NCBI GenBank assembly: GCA_033675545.1
Contig: JAWDGP010006428.1
Span: 118,501-182,500, forward strand
Direction of reading: 5' to 3'
Origin: Elysia crispata
Lineage: Eukaryota > Mollusca > Gastropoda > Plakobranchidae
Length of the DNA: 64,000 bases
The position numbers and the translations under genes were made by a program. The notes below the pieces were generated by a model. The model saw only the letters and a list, made by a program, of their open reading frames with translations, made no database searches and was not told the DNA's origin. This document shows, piece by piece, positions 47,145-64,000 of the stretch; positions within the stretch are counted from its first letter, which is position 1, and every line of letters starts with the position of its first letter.

Positions 47145-47690
47145 CTAGATCTAGATCTTAAACTTTCGATTTGAGTCTAGCTGCTGTAAGTATCTAGGCT
47201 CTAGATTTAGAGCCTCTAGGCTCTAGATTTAGAGCCTATATCAAAGAAACTTTTTTAGATTCTTTACTTAGATCTTACACTGTAAAATGTAGATCTGTTC
47301 CAGACGGTTTTAGATCTCCCATTGCCTACATTGTATTCGTACTTCCTGCCAACTCTGTGAAGCTGTTCTTACAGGAAATTGTTCGCACATTCATTGTTTT
47401 TTCTTTTGAGAAAATAATTGTCACATTTCCGCCTTTAATTTTTCAAAACCACTATTTTGATGAAGAATAAAATTACCACTTTAATCTTTAGGGCAATTTA
47501 CAAATAATATTGATGCCAAATTTTATATGCCTTGGAAGTCTAGAAATGCTCGGTTAGATGGGCCTCCATTATAATTATAGTTATAGACTCTGGTGCCAAT
47601 TTGCCAGAGCTGGGATGCGTCTCTGTGTGTGTGGACTTATAAATGGTCTTGATATCTATCATTTTACTTACGTTATCCAGATATATGCCT
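47145..47690 (+). repeat. Unknown dispersed repeat, copy B
   Basis: Second, diverged direct copy of the same element, again beginning in a CTAGATCTAGATC-rich edge. It ends at the TATCCAGATATATGCC region just before a (CT)n tract. A 17-bp motif (CTCTAGATTTAGAGCCT) is tandemly doubled inside it at about 47209-47238. Confidence 0.7.
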
Positions 47691-47713
47691 CTACCTGTCT
47701 ACCTTTACCTAAA

Positions 47714-47715
<2 letters not shown>

Positions 47716-47793
<78 letters not shown>
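47716..47793. repeat. (CT)n microsatellite
   Basis: About 39 CT units placed right after copy B of the dispersed repeat. Confidence 0.96.
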
Positions 47794-47794
<1 letters not shown>

Positions 47795-49071
47795 ATATGC
47801 TTACTGTTTTTAGTGTCAAACATACAAAATCATCCTTTAGATCTAATTGGAAACAGATAGATCTAGTATTAGATATAATCAAAAGCTCATGCAGCCAAGA
47901 CAAGTACTAAAGGAGTCTCAAATATAAAGGCCCTACACAAGCTATAATTATGGTAAAATTCGATTCAATGCACTCACGAACTTTCATAAACGTTGGACAC
48001 CATAAACCTATAACATAGTTCTATCATGCCAAACATGCCATTGCTATAAAAGTATGAACTTTTTGTCAACTTTTTAATAGCAGTTTTAGAATTTAATAAA
48101 TTTAAGAAATAATGAAGATTCTATGATAGCTGCTAACAACAAATCTTTAGTAACAATACATTTAGTTTCAATTTTTGAAATACGATTCAGGGTCTTTTGT
48201 TTCATTTTGTGTTATAAATAAGCTTAGAAAACTTTTAAAGAATTTTTTTTATACAAGTTGAAACCCTCGAGCAAGAAATAGAATTGGGATTTGTTATGAA
48301 ACTAATGAATCTAAACTTAATAATAAATCTGAAATAAAAAAAAAATATTTTTTCGTTCAGATCAAGACAAGATATAAACTTAGAACTAGATAAACCTGGG
48401 CGTGTCTGTTTCATGTATGTATGATTCGTGGAATGCAATACTGGCACTTGGTTGGTTTTATCCATTCTTCCACAGTGATTTCATGACAACAAGCTGGTAG
48501 TATTTTATGAAAAGACACACGTTACGACATTGAATTCCGTTCTCCGCTATTTCTCCAAAACCTCTGACTGAAAAGTGACAAAGTTCCTGTTAATTTTTGT
48601 CTCAAATTCGATCAATAAAAAGAAAAAAAGAAAAGAAAAGAAATAAAAATTATGAATTTCGAATTCTGCCCAATAAGTTTGTTTTTGCCTTCTACTTTAA
48701 TTTCATGTCTCTCCCAGCAATTCACCGAACGGGGAATTATTATCGTCTTTTACAAAGTTATAGTGCAAATCATTAGTATTTGCTTTTGTGCTGTAATATT
48801 GGTATCCCATTTCCACTTGGAGTCTTAGATCTGTAAGTTTTGAATGTGGATTATTTTGCAGCATGGAAGCTATACCGTATATACGCAGATTCAGATAATT
48901 ATTGTTATCAACACAAAATTAATAACTCTATCCTCGCACCGCGTAAGCAAATGGTTTCAGAGATTAGCTTTGAAGTTAATTAATCTCAAAGCAAATGGCT
49001 TCAGAGATTAGCTTTATGGTTTGTTAATCTAAAAACTCAGTGAATGATTTTCCTGAGCGTTACACCGTCGG
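47794..49071. other. No recognisable gene
   Basis: AT-rich sequence. Its last part has an imperfect 44-bp tandem duplication (see next entry) leading into the 35-bp array. Confidence 0.5.
48947..49034. repeat. 44-bp imperfect tandem duplication
   Basis: GCAAATGGTTTCAGAGATTA at 48947 and GCAAATGGCTTCAGAGATTA at 48991, each followed by a TTAATCT-type motif. It lies about 40 bp before the 35-bp minisatellite. Confidence 0.8.
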
Positions 49072-49773
49072 TAGATGAAGTTAGGACTTCATCTGTTCAC
49101 CGTCAAAAGGTGAAGTTAGGACTTCATCTGTTCACCGTCGGTAGGTGAAGTTAGGACTTCATCTGTTCACCGTCGGTGGGTGAAGTTAGGACTTCATCTG
49201 TTCACCGTCGGTAGGTGAAGTTAGGACTTCATCTGTTCACCGTCGGTGGGTGAAGTTAGGACTTCATCTGTTCACCGTCAAAAGGTGAAGTTAGGACTTC
49301 ATCTGTTCACCGTCGGTGGGTGAAGTTAGGACTTCATCTGTTCACCGTCGGTGGGTGAAGTTAGGACTTCATCTGTTCACCGTCGGTGGGTGAAGTTAGG
49401 ACTTCATCTGTTCACCGTCGGTGGGTGAAGTTAGGACTTCATTCGTTCACTGTCGGTGGGTGAAGTTAGGACTTCATTCGTTCACTGTCGGTGGGTGAAG
49501 TTAGGACTTCATTCGTTCACTGTCGGTGGGTGAAGTTAGGACTTCATTCGTTCACTGTCGGTGGGTGAAGTTAGGACTTCATTCGTTCACTGTCGGTGGG
49601 TGAAGTTAGGACTTCATTCGTTCACTGTCGGTGGGTGAAGTTAGGACTTCATTCGTTCACTGTCGGTGGGTGAAGTTAGGACTTCATCTGTTCACCGTCA
49701 AAAGATGAAGTTAGGACTTCATCTGTTCACCGTCGGTGGGTGAAGTTAGGACTTCATTCGTTCACTGTCGGTG
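49072..49773. repeat. 35-bp hairpin minisatellite, about 20 copies
   Basis: TTAGG recurs every 35 bp from 49081 to 49746 (20 copies). Each unit contains TGAAGT-TAGG-ACTTCA, a 6-bp stem with 4-base loop. Most also pair TTCACC of one unit with GGTGAA of the next across GTCGGTA, GTCGGTG or GTCAAAA. The two pairings share GTGAA and therefore compete. Variants are ATCTGTTCACC in the first half and ATTCGTTCACT in a block at about 49.44-49.67 kb. Confidence 0.95.
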
Positions 49774-50658
49774 AAATTAGGACTGTTCAGTTCGGACCTA
49801 TACGGTGGATATTTCAGTGAGATTATAAGCTCTGAGCTCACTGTATTGTGGTCGGGTTATATTAAATATCAAACAAGCAGGCAGAGTGGGATAACTATTT
49901 ATAGGAAGCATTTTTGTGGTGGATATTGAAGGCTAAAAGAAAAGCAATACTTAATAAGTCACTTGATTTCAATGTTTTAACAGTTTTAGGAAAAACATTC
50001 ATATAAAAAAATTTTCGTGCACTAGTTCTTGGCAATCTGCTTAGATAGACTGAGATTCTGTCGTGGCGTATTAAAACTGTTTGATTACTGTGATATAATA
50101 TTTGGGGCTACAAATATATCAATTATATATTTATTTTAGTTCTGAACTATATTATTGCCGTAACTGTACACGTTTCGAAATAGAGTGGCCTCAAGTCCCA
50201 AATAAGCTATATTAGAAGTCCGTTAGGTGGGGGGGATCTAATGTGAATAAAAGCAGAGATATATATGATTATAAAATTTATATCCTCTAGAAAAATTGTC
50301 TCGGCTGTCATCTATCTACCCAAAAATTTGATTTTACCACTAATAACAAAACCAATGGCGAAAATTACCTCCCTGAATGGCCAAGTTCAAAGTGTCTAAT
50401 TACTTAAAGATAGTGTAATTCAGATATGTTTGCCAATAAATATCTCCAACTTTTGTATGGTTATTTTTCCAAGTTCCAAAACTTAAACTGATTGCTGATC
50501 TAAAGGAGCGGAGCTGGTCGACAAAATTAATTGTGTAAAAAAAACACGTTTTATATCAGAAAAATAAAAAAAACCAGATAGCAACATTTTCGAGATGTAT
50601 GATCATATTTGCCTTTTACTTGCTTCCGGTAACTGCGTCTGTTAGTGTTTGAAACAGA

Positions 50659-50750
<92 letters not shown>

Positions 50751-53702
50751 CGAGATATTAAGTTTTCCTCGGTAAATCACGGCGTCCATCGATTGCTGTT
50801 TTTACCAGCCCGTCGTAAATGATAAGCTGAGTCAGTAGCAAACTTTGGATCTATCTCCCTCGACCCCTCCCGCATCACAGCGGGGTGCCGACGCCGATGT
50901 TTTCCCCGTCTTGAAACCTTTGACTCACCTCTCGTATGTTTTGGACAGGGCAATCAAGTATTTGCATGGCCATCGAGAGGAGAGGAAACTAATCCAGCAA
51001 CAGTTTTATAGATCATGGGAAAATTTCCTGGTTTGGATATGGGTTGGAGTCTCATGAGAGATGCAGAATGTTTGCTTTTTCAATGATAAACTGCTACACC
51101 GAAAAAGTAATAAGCCTAATATCATTTTAAAACTTATCTTTTAGATAAAAAAAAGACAACAACAAAAAACCTCCTCATGCAGAAATGATGAATCATATAT
51201 TATTTCTGTGAAGGTTTTGCTCATAGCAACCACATTGCGTCAATAAGGCCTACTCTTTATTTTTTTTTGCATTAGAAGGGTAGCTTTCTCCTCTCCTCTA
51301 TAAAAAAAAAGAAACGCATGGATGGGCCTAGTTTAGGGATACAATTATTCTACTTGTTCCTCGGTTTTAATACCGTTATAAAGTTTTGCCATAATTTCAA
51401 GCTCAGCCTCTTCAGAAAGAAAGAAAATAATTAGCAAGTGAGCGAATCATAAAATGGATACGTTTGAATCTTATCTTCATTTAATAGAGAAAAAAATTAA
51501 TTTTTTTGCCCTAGAAGTGTTAAAATATTGAAGAAACATTTTTAAAATAAGCATAATCAGCAAAATTGGATAGATTTTTTTCAATCAATTAAAGTCATAA
51601 AAGCTGTTTTGAAGTAGAGGACGAGTATGATGATGGGGGAAAGTTTGACAAAAGAAAACAGTAGCAGATTCCTACTAAAAGTATTTCTCTTTTGTAGCTC
51701 GGAGTCCTTCAACATGTATTGTTACAGTCTCATCATATTCTGCTAGATTCTACATTCATCACAGCTAACGATTATATGTAATACTGCTAGACTGTCATAA
51801 ATATTTTAAACTACATTAATCTGACAATCTCTATCATTAAACAGTGCTAAAGTCCAACGAAAAAAAGGTATTTAACTCAATTATCTTGGTGGTAAAACAA
51901 GTGATCCGCAACTCAATGACTGATTAATTTTTCATCTTCACCATATTATGCCACTTACTACACAATCGCTCATAGTGACGTAGATTAATGTACAAGAGAT
52001 CTATATCGATATTCACCATGTATTACCGTACCTGATCGGCGATTACTTACTGTAGTATCGTTGATAATGAATATTTGACGAGAACGCAGCAGGCATTCCG
52101 ATAGTGTGGCGCGAGTGGAGAGGGGAAACGATACCCTGCCATTAGCAGACCTACCGCAGCTCCAGTAATGGGAGCCTGCAGTGAGCAAGCACTTTGCAGG
52201 GTAGAGTATGTTATCGATACGAATTAATTGTTTTTTTTTTTTAACTTGTCCATTGTGGTTGTTCGTCAAAATAAGACAATGCACATTGATAGCACAAATG
52301 TTTACTGGAACATGTTTTTTCTTTTAATTTTCCGGTGTTTCGAGGTACTCATGGAATATCAATATCGGATGCCCAAGAGAATTTAAGCATGATTTTTTTA
52401 ACATTTAGAGTCATTGTTGTTCTGTTTATTGGTACAGATCCCTGCAAAAGCATTCACTCAAATCAGTTTGGGATTAAGAGTTTTGGAACAAAAATGTCGA
52501 GCAAGTGAAGTTTATTTTGATCTGCGAGGAAGTGATAACGTCCAGAATTAAAAGAAAGAAATATTTTGCACAAAAGTAGGCTTTTGTTGATTTTAAGGCC
52601 AAATTCTGAGGATGATGCCAGATCATATTTATAAGACACTGGCTTTCGCTGTCCGTTGCAACTAGGTTGATAATGAAATTTTTAAAAATCTGAATACAGG
52701 GTGGAAATCCTAAAGATTTTGTTTTGTTGGTTTTATGTGAAGAACAAAGGAAAGAACTTTTCTAACGGAGCTTGCAAAAAAATTTTCAAATTAAACAGAT
52801 AATGATTAACTCTGAGCATTTCGAAGATAAACAAAATCCAAAAGATGTTCTGTCTGAAGATTTAAGTAAGTCAGTATCTTGAAAGAATACTATTTTAAAG
52901 AAACACCGTCATTTACATGCTCTGTGGGTTGTATTCAAAGCAAGAATCGGTTGTTTTGTTTTGTTTTTTTCGTAACCAGGAACTCATCAACTTGTTTCTG
53001 AATAATTTACTTGAGAGTCAAGCTAATTCAATGACCAGTAGCACCAGGGTCAACAGGTGGACGAAAGTAATACAAGCTAAAGCAGAGCAGCTAAGCAGGC
53101 AACGGAATTTCAGGCTTTGGTAAATGTGTCTCCATATTCATTCCATTCCAAACTCCCCTAGGAAGCACCTAGAGGACCTCAATTGCTCTAATTTCCGGCG
53201 CACAATGATTTCTCGGTGGATAATAGCATACATATCGTGACATCCATGACCCTTAGATTTCCCAGGACGTTCCTCTATGGCTTGACCAATCTGGGCGACT
53301 GCCAACCACAGAGTAAGGTTCGGTGTCGAGTCCTCACACATAATTAATTATCAGTTCCATAGTTGCTAATTGCATATTTATATTTTATGGTATTGCGGCT
53401 CGGATGTTGACTCTTTGAAGAAATAGAAAGCTTGTAATCCCTTTTGCTCCGAGCTTAAGGTTTGTTTTTTTTTCCAGGTCAGAGTTATGTGCAAGACCAG
53501 CGTGAGGGTAAATAACGCAGGTCAAGCTCAGACGAGATTAAGTTGGCGACAATCTAAAGAATTGATATTGAAGATAAGCACGTTCTTCCATTGGGTACCC
53601 TGAGCTTCTGACACTTGAACTTGCTCGGATATAAAACACATTTTAAAGCACGACATGAAAATCTTAAGAATACTAGTGAAATTAGAATAGTCTTTACCTA
53701 GA
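49774..53702. other. No firmly recognised gene
   Basis: AT-rich with two GC-richer patches. The first (about 50.78-51.06 kb) has a 70-codon plus frame with LDRAIKYLHGHREERKLIQQ. The second (about 52.03-52.21 kb) has a 99-codon minus frame. Neither shows a family motif. At 53.14-53.34 kb a 67-codon minus frame lies just before the retrotransposon relic. Confidence 0.4.
50664..50746. repeat. (AG)n microsatellite
   Basis: About 41 AG units, uninterrupted. Confidence 0.96.
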
Positions 53703-54376
53703 TTGTGGACAAGTATTTTTTGCCGACTTAAATGGTTGTGCAGGAAAACGGCATCGCAAGCCTTTACCCTAAAGGCTTACATTAACGACAGCTATCGGCA
53801 AATGTCACTGCCACGCGTATTGAGATGGTTTACATGTATGCCTGTCAAGGTCAAGCTTACTGCAGAGCATGTTCTTAGCTCTTGTAAAATAGCCTTTTCG
53901 TAAGAGCGAAACAACCAGAAGTACAGCAGAATACAAGAATTTGCCTCAATCATTAAAGCAGCATAGCAAAGCGATAGACGAGTGTGGCTGTGGGCAAATC
54001 CACCAATATTCACAACACAAGGAGCTATGGGGCGAAATTCCACAGCACAACAAACCAAAACGTACGATTTCTGATTGGTTATGGCGACTGGAAAGTTTCA
54101 GAAGATGTTGCAGAATCGAAAATGCACTCCGATGCGGTGAGGAAATCTAAGCTGAGACCAGAAATTATGATCTATTAAGCTTCCTCAGACCACATGGTCT
54201 TGTTTGAAATGAGGGTTCCACATGTAAGCAAAATGGAACAAGTTCAAATTTTACACAGAAAAAAAAAAATACCCAGAAATTATCAACATGCTACAAAAAT
54301 CTGGCCAACAAGTCAACATAAATCAGTTGAGTTTAGTACCAGGGGATTTGCAGGGGCGTCAGCTCTGATCCTATGA
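53703..54376 (+). pseudogene. Relic 3' end of a non-LTR retrotransposon (zinc knuckle plus endonuclease-like C-terminus)
   Basis: Three successive + frames give pieces in the order of the C-terminal part of a retrotransposon polyprotein common in invertebrate genomes. First, TLKAYINDSYRQMSLP and C-(x)n-TAEHVLSSCKIAF, the zinc-knuckle block normally C-x2-C...H-ILS-CK-AL (one Cys lost here). Second, a degraded middle ending KLRPEIMI. Third, MVLFEMRVP...HRKKK...VEFSTRGFAGAS, matching the usual RPD(x~12)E-LTVPWE...RK..KY...PVEVGCRGFAG. The R-PD-x12-14-E pattern is that of restriction-like endonucleases of R2-type elements; here D is E. Frameshifts, stops and an A-run insertion at about 54260 make it non-functional. 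No reverse transcriptase was found upstream. Confidence 0.55.
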
Positions 54377-56690
<2,314 letters not shown>

Positions 56691-57506
56691 TGCTAGATCT
56701 AGTTGCGTGACTAGCTTTATTCTCAACTGCTAGATCTAGTTGCGTGACTAGCTTTATTCTCAACTGCTAGATCTAGTTGCGTGACTAGCTTTATTCTCAA
56801 CTGCTAGATCTAGTTGCGTGACTAGCTTTATTCTCAACTGCTAGATCTAGTTGCGTGACTAGCTTTATTCTCAACTGCTAGATCTAGTTGCGTGACTAGC
56901 TTTATTCTCAACTGCTAGATCTAGTTGCGTGACTAGCTTTATTCTCAACTGCTAGATCTAGTTGCGTGACTAGCTTTATTCTCAACTGCTAGATCTAGTT
57001 GCGTGACTAGCTTTATTCTCAACTGCTAGATCTAGTTGCGTGACTAGCTTTATTCTCAACTGCTAGATCTAGTTGCGTGACTAGCTTTATTCTCAACTGC
57101 TAGATCTAGTTGCGTGACTAGCTTTATTCTCAACTGCTAGATCTAGTTGCGTGACTAGCTTTATTCTCAACTGCTAGATCTAGTTGCGTGACTAGCTTTA
57201 TTCTCAACTGCTAGATCTAGTTGCGTGACTAGCTTTATTCTCAACTGCTAGATCTAGTTGCGTGACTAGCTTTATTCTCAACTGCTAGATCTAGTTGCGT
57301 GACTAGCTTTATTCTCAACTGCTAGATCTAGTTGCGTGACTAGCTTTATTCTCAACTGCTAGATCTAGTTGCGTGACTAGCTTTATTCTCAACTGCTAGA
57401 TCTAGTTGCGTGACTAGCTTTATTCTCAACTGCTAGATCTAGTTGCGTGACTAGCTTTATTCTCAACTGCTAGATCTAGTTGCGTGACTAGCTTTATTCT
57501 CAACTG
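56691..57506. repeat. 37-bp minisatellite, 22 copies
   Basis: TGCTAGATCTAGTTGCGTGA recurs every 37 bp for 816 bp, about 22 units with no mismatch that I can see. Each unit contains the perfect palindrome CTAGATCTAG, and GCTAG pairs with the later CTAGC to give a larger stem. Lack of divergence points to very recent expansion or homogenisation. Confidence 0.97.
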
Positions 57507-60874
<3,368 letters not shown>

Positions 60875-61067
60875 GTCTGCCGTATATACATAGAATCTTT
60901 GCAGCATTCATGGAGTATGGCCCCACTTGGAAGGTCACATGACACTTAGCCTAGAGCTTTAGACAAAAATCATTGCACGCCTTTATCTTCTCACCATCAC
61001 GTAGCTTTATAAAGCAAGTCTGCTCGATGTGACAAAAAAAGTTCGGAGCTCAGTAGCGATGGATTGA

Positions 61068-61098
<31 letters not shown>

Positions 61099-61600
61099 AC
61101 TACTCATTACTAGAAATCGCGATTAAAAAAAAAAAAAATAACACAAAAACCACCTTTTTCCCACGCAGACAACAAAACAAAAGAAGAGGTATATCTATGC
61201 TACATTCACTTCACCAAGGCGTTTTTCAGAGTGCGACAATATGAATTAATCACACAACTAACACAGCAGAAGACAGATAAACGAGTGTTCAAAAACAACC
61301 TTTTCCCATGTAGACAACTTGTATTATTGTAAAGACAATTTGTCTTCATGGGAAAAGGTTTTTTTTAAACAGCGATTTATAGTAATGAGTAGTTCTTTGG
61401 ATTTTTTTTTTTATACATTATCAATCCATCGCTAGTGAGCTCCGACCTTTCTTGTCACATCGAGCAGACACACATTATAAAACTAAGCAATGTTGAAAAG
61501 ATGAAGACTTAGAGTTAACCACTTAGCTCGAACCTAAGACAAAAAGTCTATGTATACCTCAAGGTGACCTCTTTTGACATGTGTGGCCAAAAACATTACT
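60875..61600. mobile_element. Foldback (long inverted-repeat) element
   Basis: Left and right arms match in inverted orientation. 61019-61071 (TCTGCTCGATGTGACA through GATGGATTGATGAT) pairs with 61413-61468. 61097-61126 (AACTACTCATTACTA) pairs with 61368-61395. 61149-61172 (CTTTTTCCCACGCAGACAAC) pairs with 61338-61366. Weaker similarity extends outward to about 60875 and 61600. The arms enclose (TA)n on the left. An extra direct copy of the CCTTTTCCCATG block at about 61297 makes a smaller nested hairpin with 61338-61359. No coding sequence is visible, so it would be non-autonomous. Exact ends and target duplication were not resolved. Confidence 0.6.
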
Positions 61601-63314
61601 TTTAGGGTGGACAAAACAGATTGAAAACCCATGTGTGTGTGTGTGTGTGTGTGTGTATTTCGTCGCATGAGTATCATAGAGCAAGAATAAAGGATTTCCG
61701 ATTAAATGTCAACAATCTGTTATCGTAATGCAAAAGAGCCTGATACGAGGAAAATCTTCTACAGTCTTGTGATTTGAAAAATAGAATTGGAATAATATGT
61801 TGTTTTCAATAACTATTTTCACATAATTATAATGATGGTACTACTTCATGCAGGTCTTAAGTTACCGGTACCATCTCTATCTCAATGATTGTTTCCCCTT
61901 CAATGGCTGTTAGTGTACTGAGAGACTTGAAGAGAGCTTAATTTCATGAAATATTTCTATTAATCTCATGAATTGTAAAGATATTATTTAAACTACACGT
62001 ATTTTCCATAGATGATTGGTCGCTAGGAGATTAAAAACGATTCTAACTTAATGCATAGAGAAGCTATAATGTTAAATTTGTCGATACCGATTATTTTTGC
62101 CGTTTATAGTGGTTTGAATCGACACATGAATAGTTTTTTCATAGTATAATATTTTTGAAAACTGCATTTTTTACTCTTATCAAAAACGAAGAGGTAATAA
62201 ATTACAACAAATTTACCGCTTAACCTCAAAAGATTATTCTAACGTGTGTTGTGAAATTCTAGATAGATAGAAAAGCATGTTTATGTCTTTACATTAGTGA
62301 TACAACTTAAAGGTGGATTTTATCTATTAATTTTTTAGCGCTGGAACAAAGGAAGAGTATCAGACCAAAAAAAAGTTACCCATTTTGTTATATGACATTT
62401 GAGTAATTCGGGAAAAGGTTCTGCAGATCAATGCCACAATAATTTATAGTGACTATCAATCATTGAGATACTTTACAGCATGGAACAGTTGGCATGCACC
62501 ACGCAGCTTAATCCCAACTCGCTAGAGAACACTTTCACCCACGGTCACCATACGCGGTGCAGTTGAAGGGTGGTTACAAAGTGTATACGAATAAGACAAA
62601 AATGACAGTACATTTATGAGGCAAAATAATGGTAATAGTTATTGTATTAAAGTGTGCTGTGCGGTGCAGTGTCATTCGTGTCTGCGCGCGTGTTTTGGTA
62701 GCAATACAAGAATTATTTACATCTCAAAGCTCACACTAGGAAGTCGATTTCTTTCCGTTGGTGGTTTGTGCCTTTCTACTCTATTTTTTTTTCTTTAGAG
62801 GAACAGTTTGTTTAAAATAAAATAATTCTTTTTGCCTAACTAAGCTGCTCGAAGTAGAAATAGGAGTCTGCAAACTCGTTGACCGGGTTTTTTTTTAAAG
62901 AAAAAATACTAATGTTAGTGCGATCAAACTTCCATAAATCAATACATGTACTTGAAGTTTTAAAAAAAATGTTAATCACGTAGATATTAATCATACTGCG
63001 AAACCAAAAAAAAATGATTTTGTATTGTTCACTGAATTACCTAACTGTAGTGATACTTTGGATTAAGTTTCAGGCGCACTCCAGGAAATGAATTCAAGGT
63101 TTCTATTTCCACAGAAAGCGAATTCCGTGCATCAGTTTGCTCTAGTTACAGTTCGTCTATCTGGTTCTCTTTCTGTTTTTCTTTACGTCTCTTTCGCTAC
63201 CTACCTCCTCAGTTCTTTCTCTCAGTAGATTTGTTTTCAAGTCCTTATTGATAACTTTATTTCTATCTTACTTTTCTTGGATATCTCTTTCTTTCTTTCA
63301 CATATCTACCTCTC

Positions 63315-63388
<74 letters not shown>

Positions 63389-64000
63389 CCTATCTATTTA
63401 TCTCTCTTTCCTCTCTGTCAGTATATACATAGAGAAGACAGACGTACATAAAAACAATCTTGAACATGAAGTTTTTCCTAGCTCAGCCTCTATGCAAAGG
63501 GGTAAGACTGCTAACATGTTTTTAATTTCATATAAATATACACTCGCTTTACTTTTGTCAGAGACATGAAAAGATAAAAAAAAAGTTTTTTGTAGGCTTT
63601 AAGTAATCCCAAGTGGTGAATAGATCCATTTAAATTTCTTGTCTGAAGGCGTTAGTTTTTCTTCGACTTGGTCTACTACATCAAATAGTTTTTGGTTACC
63701 TAATTTTGTATAGATCTAATTTGTTCATGACTAGGCAAGATGTTATCGTTGTTATCTTGTGGCAATTATTCACAGCGAGCCGATCATAATGTAAATGATG
63801 CACGGCAAGGCTTCGACATCAAAAGAGCGGTAGAAGTGGTGTAACTAGAACTGGTGTATTTTACAAGTTACCACGATAAAACATCGACAGACACGAAGAT
63901 CATGATGTTAGTATTAGGTTAATCGCCCACAAACGTCTAGCCCTCCTCTGTATGAAATGTTCATGTGTTTATATGTATATCTTTATCCGCGTTTTCGGTA
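61601..64000. other. No recognisable gene
   Basis: AT-rich with (GT)n at about 61632-61656 and (CT)n at 63312-63386. A GC-richer patch near 62.5-62.7 kb has no convincing frame. Confidence 0.45.
63312..63386. repeat. (CT)n microsatellite
   Basis: About 37 CT units with one A interruption at the start. Confidence 0.95.

Noticed and set aside
49072-49773. CRISPR-like array of 35-bp repeats (also the 37-bp array at 56691)
   Set aside because: Units are head-to-tail with no unique spacers and the DNA is eukaryotic. These are minisatellites.
53138-53341. 67-codon minus frame next to the retrotransposon relic
   Set aside because: No recognisable motif, wrong strand for the adjacent relic, and no splice support.

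Overview
The window is intron-rich, AT-rich, repeat-dense eukaryotic DNA from an animal. The only well-supported host gene is the 3' end of a protein tyrosine phosphatase of the PTPN9 (PTP-MEG2) type. The transposon mix (mariner, a Penelope-like relic, a relic non-LTR element that looks restriction-like-endonuclease encoding) and the heavy microsatellite content point to an invertebrate. A mollusc is my best guess, but this is weak inference and nothing here proves it.

Layout. 1-3987 (+): the last three PTPN9 exons, with GT/AG introns. About 4-11.7 kb: strongly T-rich, gene-free sequence that may be a long 3' UTR. 14.67-17.33 kb: a 43-bp satellite of about 62 units. 17.4-26 kb: microsatellites, a broken Penelope-like element (20.04-20.94 kb) running into a composite 41/71-bp minisatellite, 1.1 kb of GATA/GACA repeats and a ladder of successive trinucleotide repeats. 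26.6-28.6 kb: two perfect minisatellites (50 and 47 bp). 28.6-37.3 kb: nothing recognisable apart from simple repeats. 37.4-40.5 kb: more trinucleotide ladders and a 30-bp-period GAT-rich array. 40.58-40.81 kb (-): a GC-rich candidate exon of unknown gene. 42.19-43.57 kb: a complete mariner with perfect 30-bp inverted repeats, TA duplication and an uninterrupted transposase. 45.47-46.45 kb: a relic of a different mariner-like transposase in which a 72-bp piece has been amplified to eight tandem copies. 46.45-47.69 kb: two diverged direct copies of an unknown dispersed repeat. 49.07-49.77 kb: a 35-bp minisatellite made of competing hairpins. 53.70-54.38 kb: relic 3' end of a non-LTR retrotransposon. 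56.69-57.51 kb: a 37-bp minisatellite of 22 apparently identical copies. 60.88-61.60 kb: a foldback element.

The window holds no operon-like group or defence system. Its distinguishing property is the number and variety of minisatellites, two of which are physically tied to dead transposons. The clearest new observation is the minisatellite born inside a mariner coding region, where 7-bp direct repeats at both array borders suggest how it arose.
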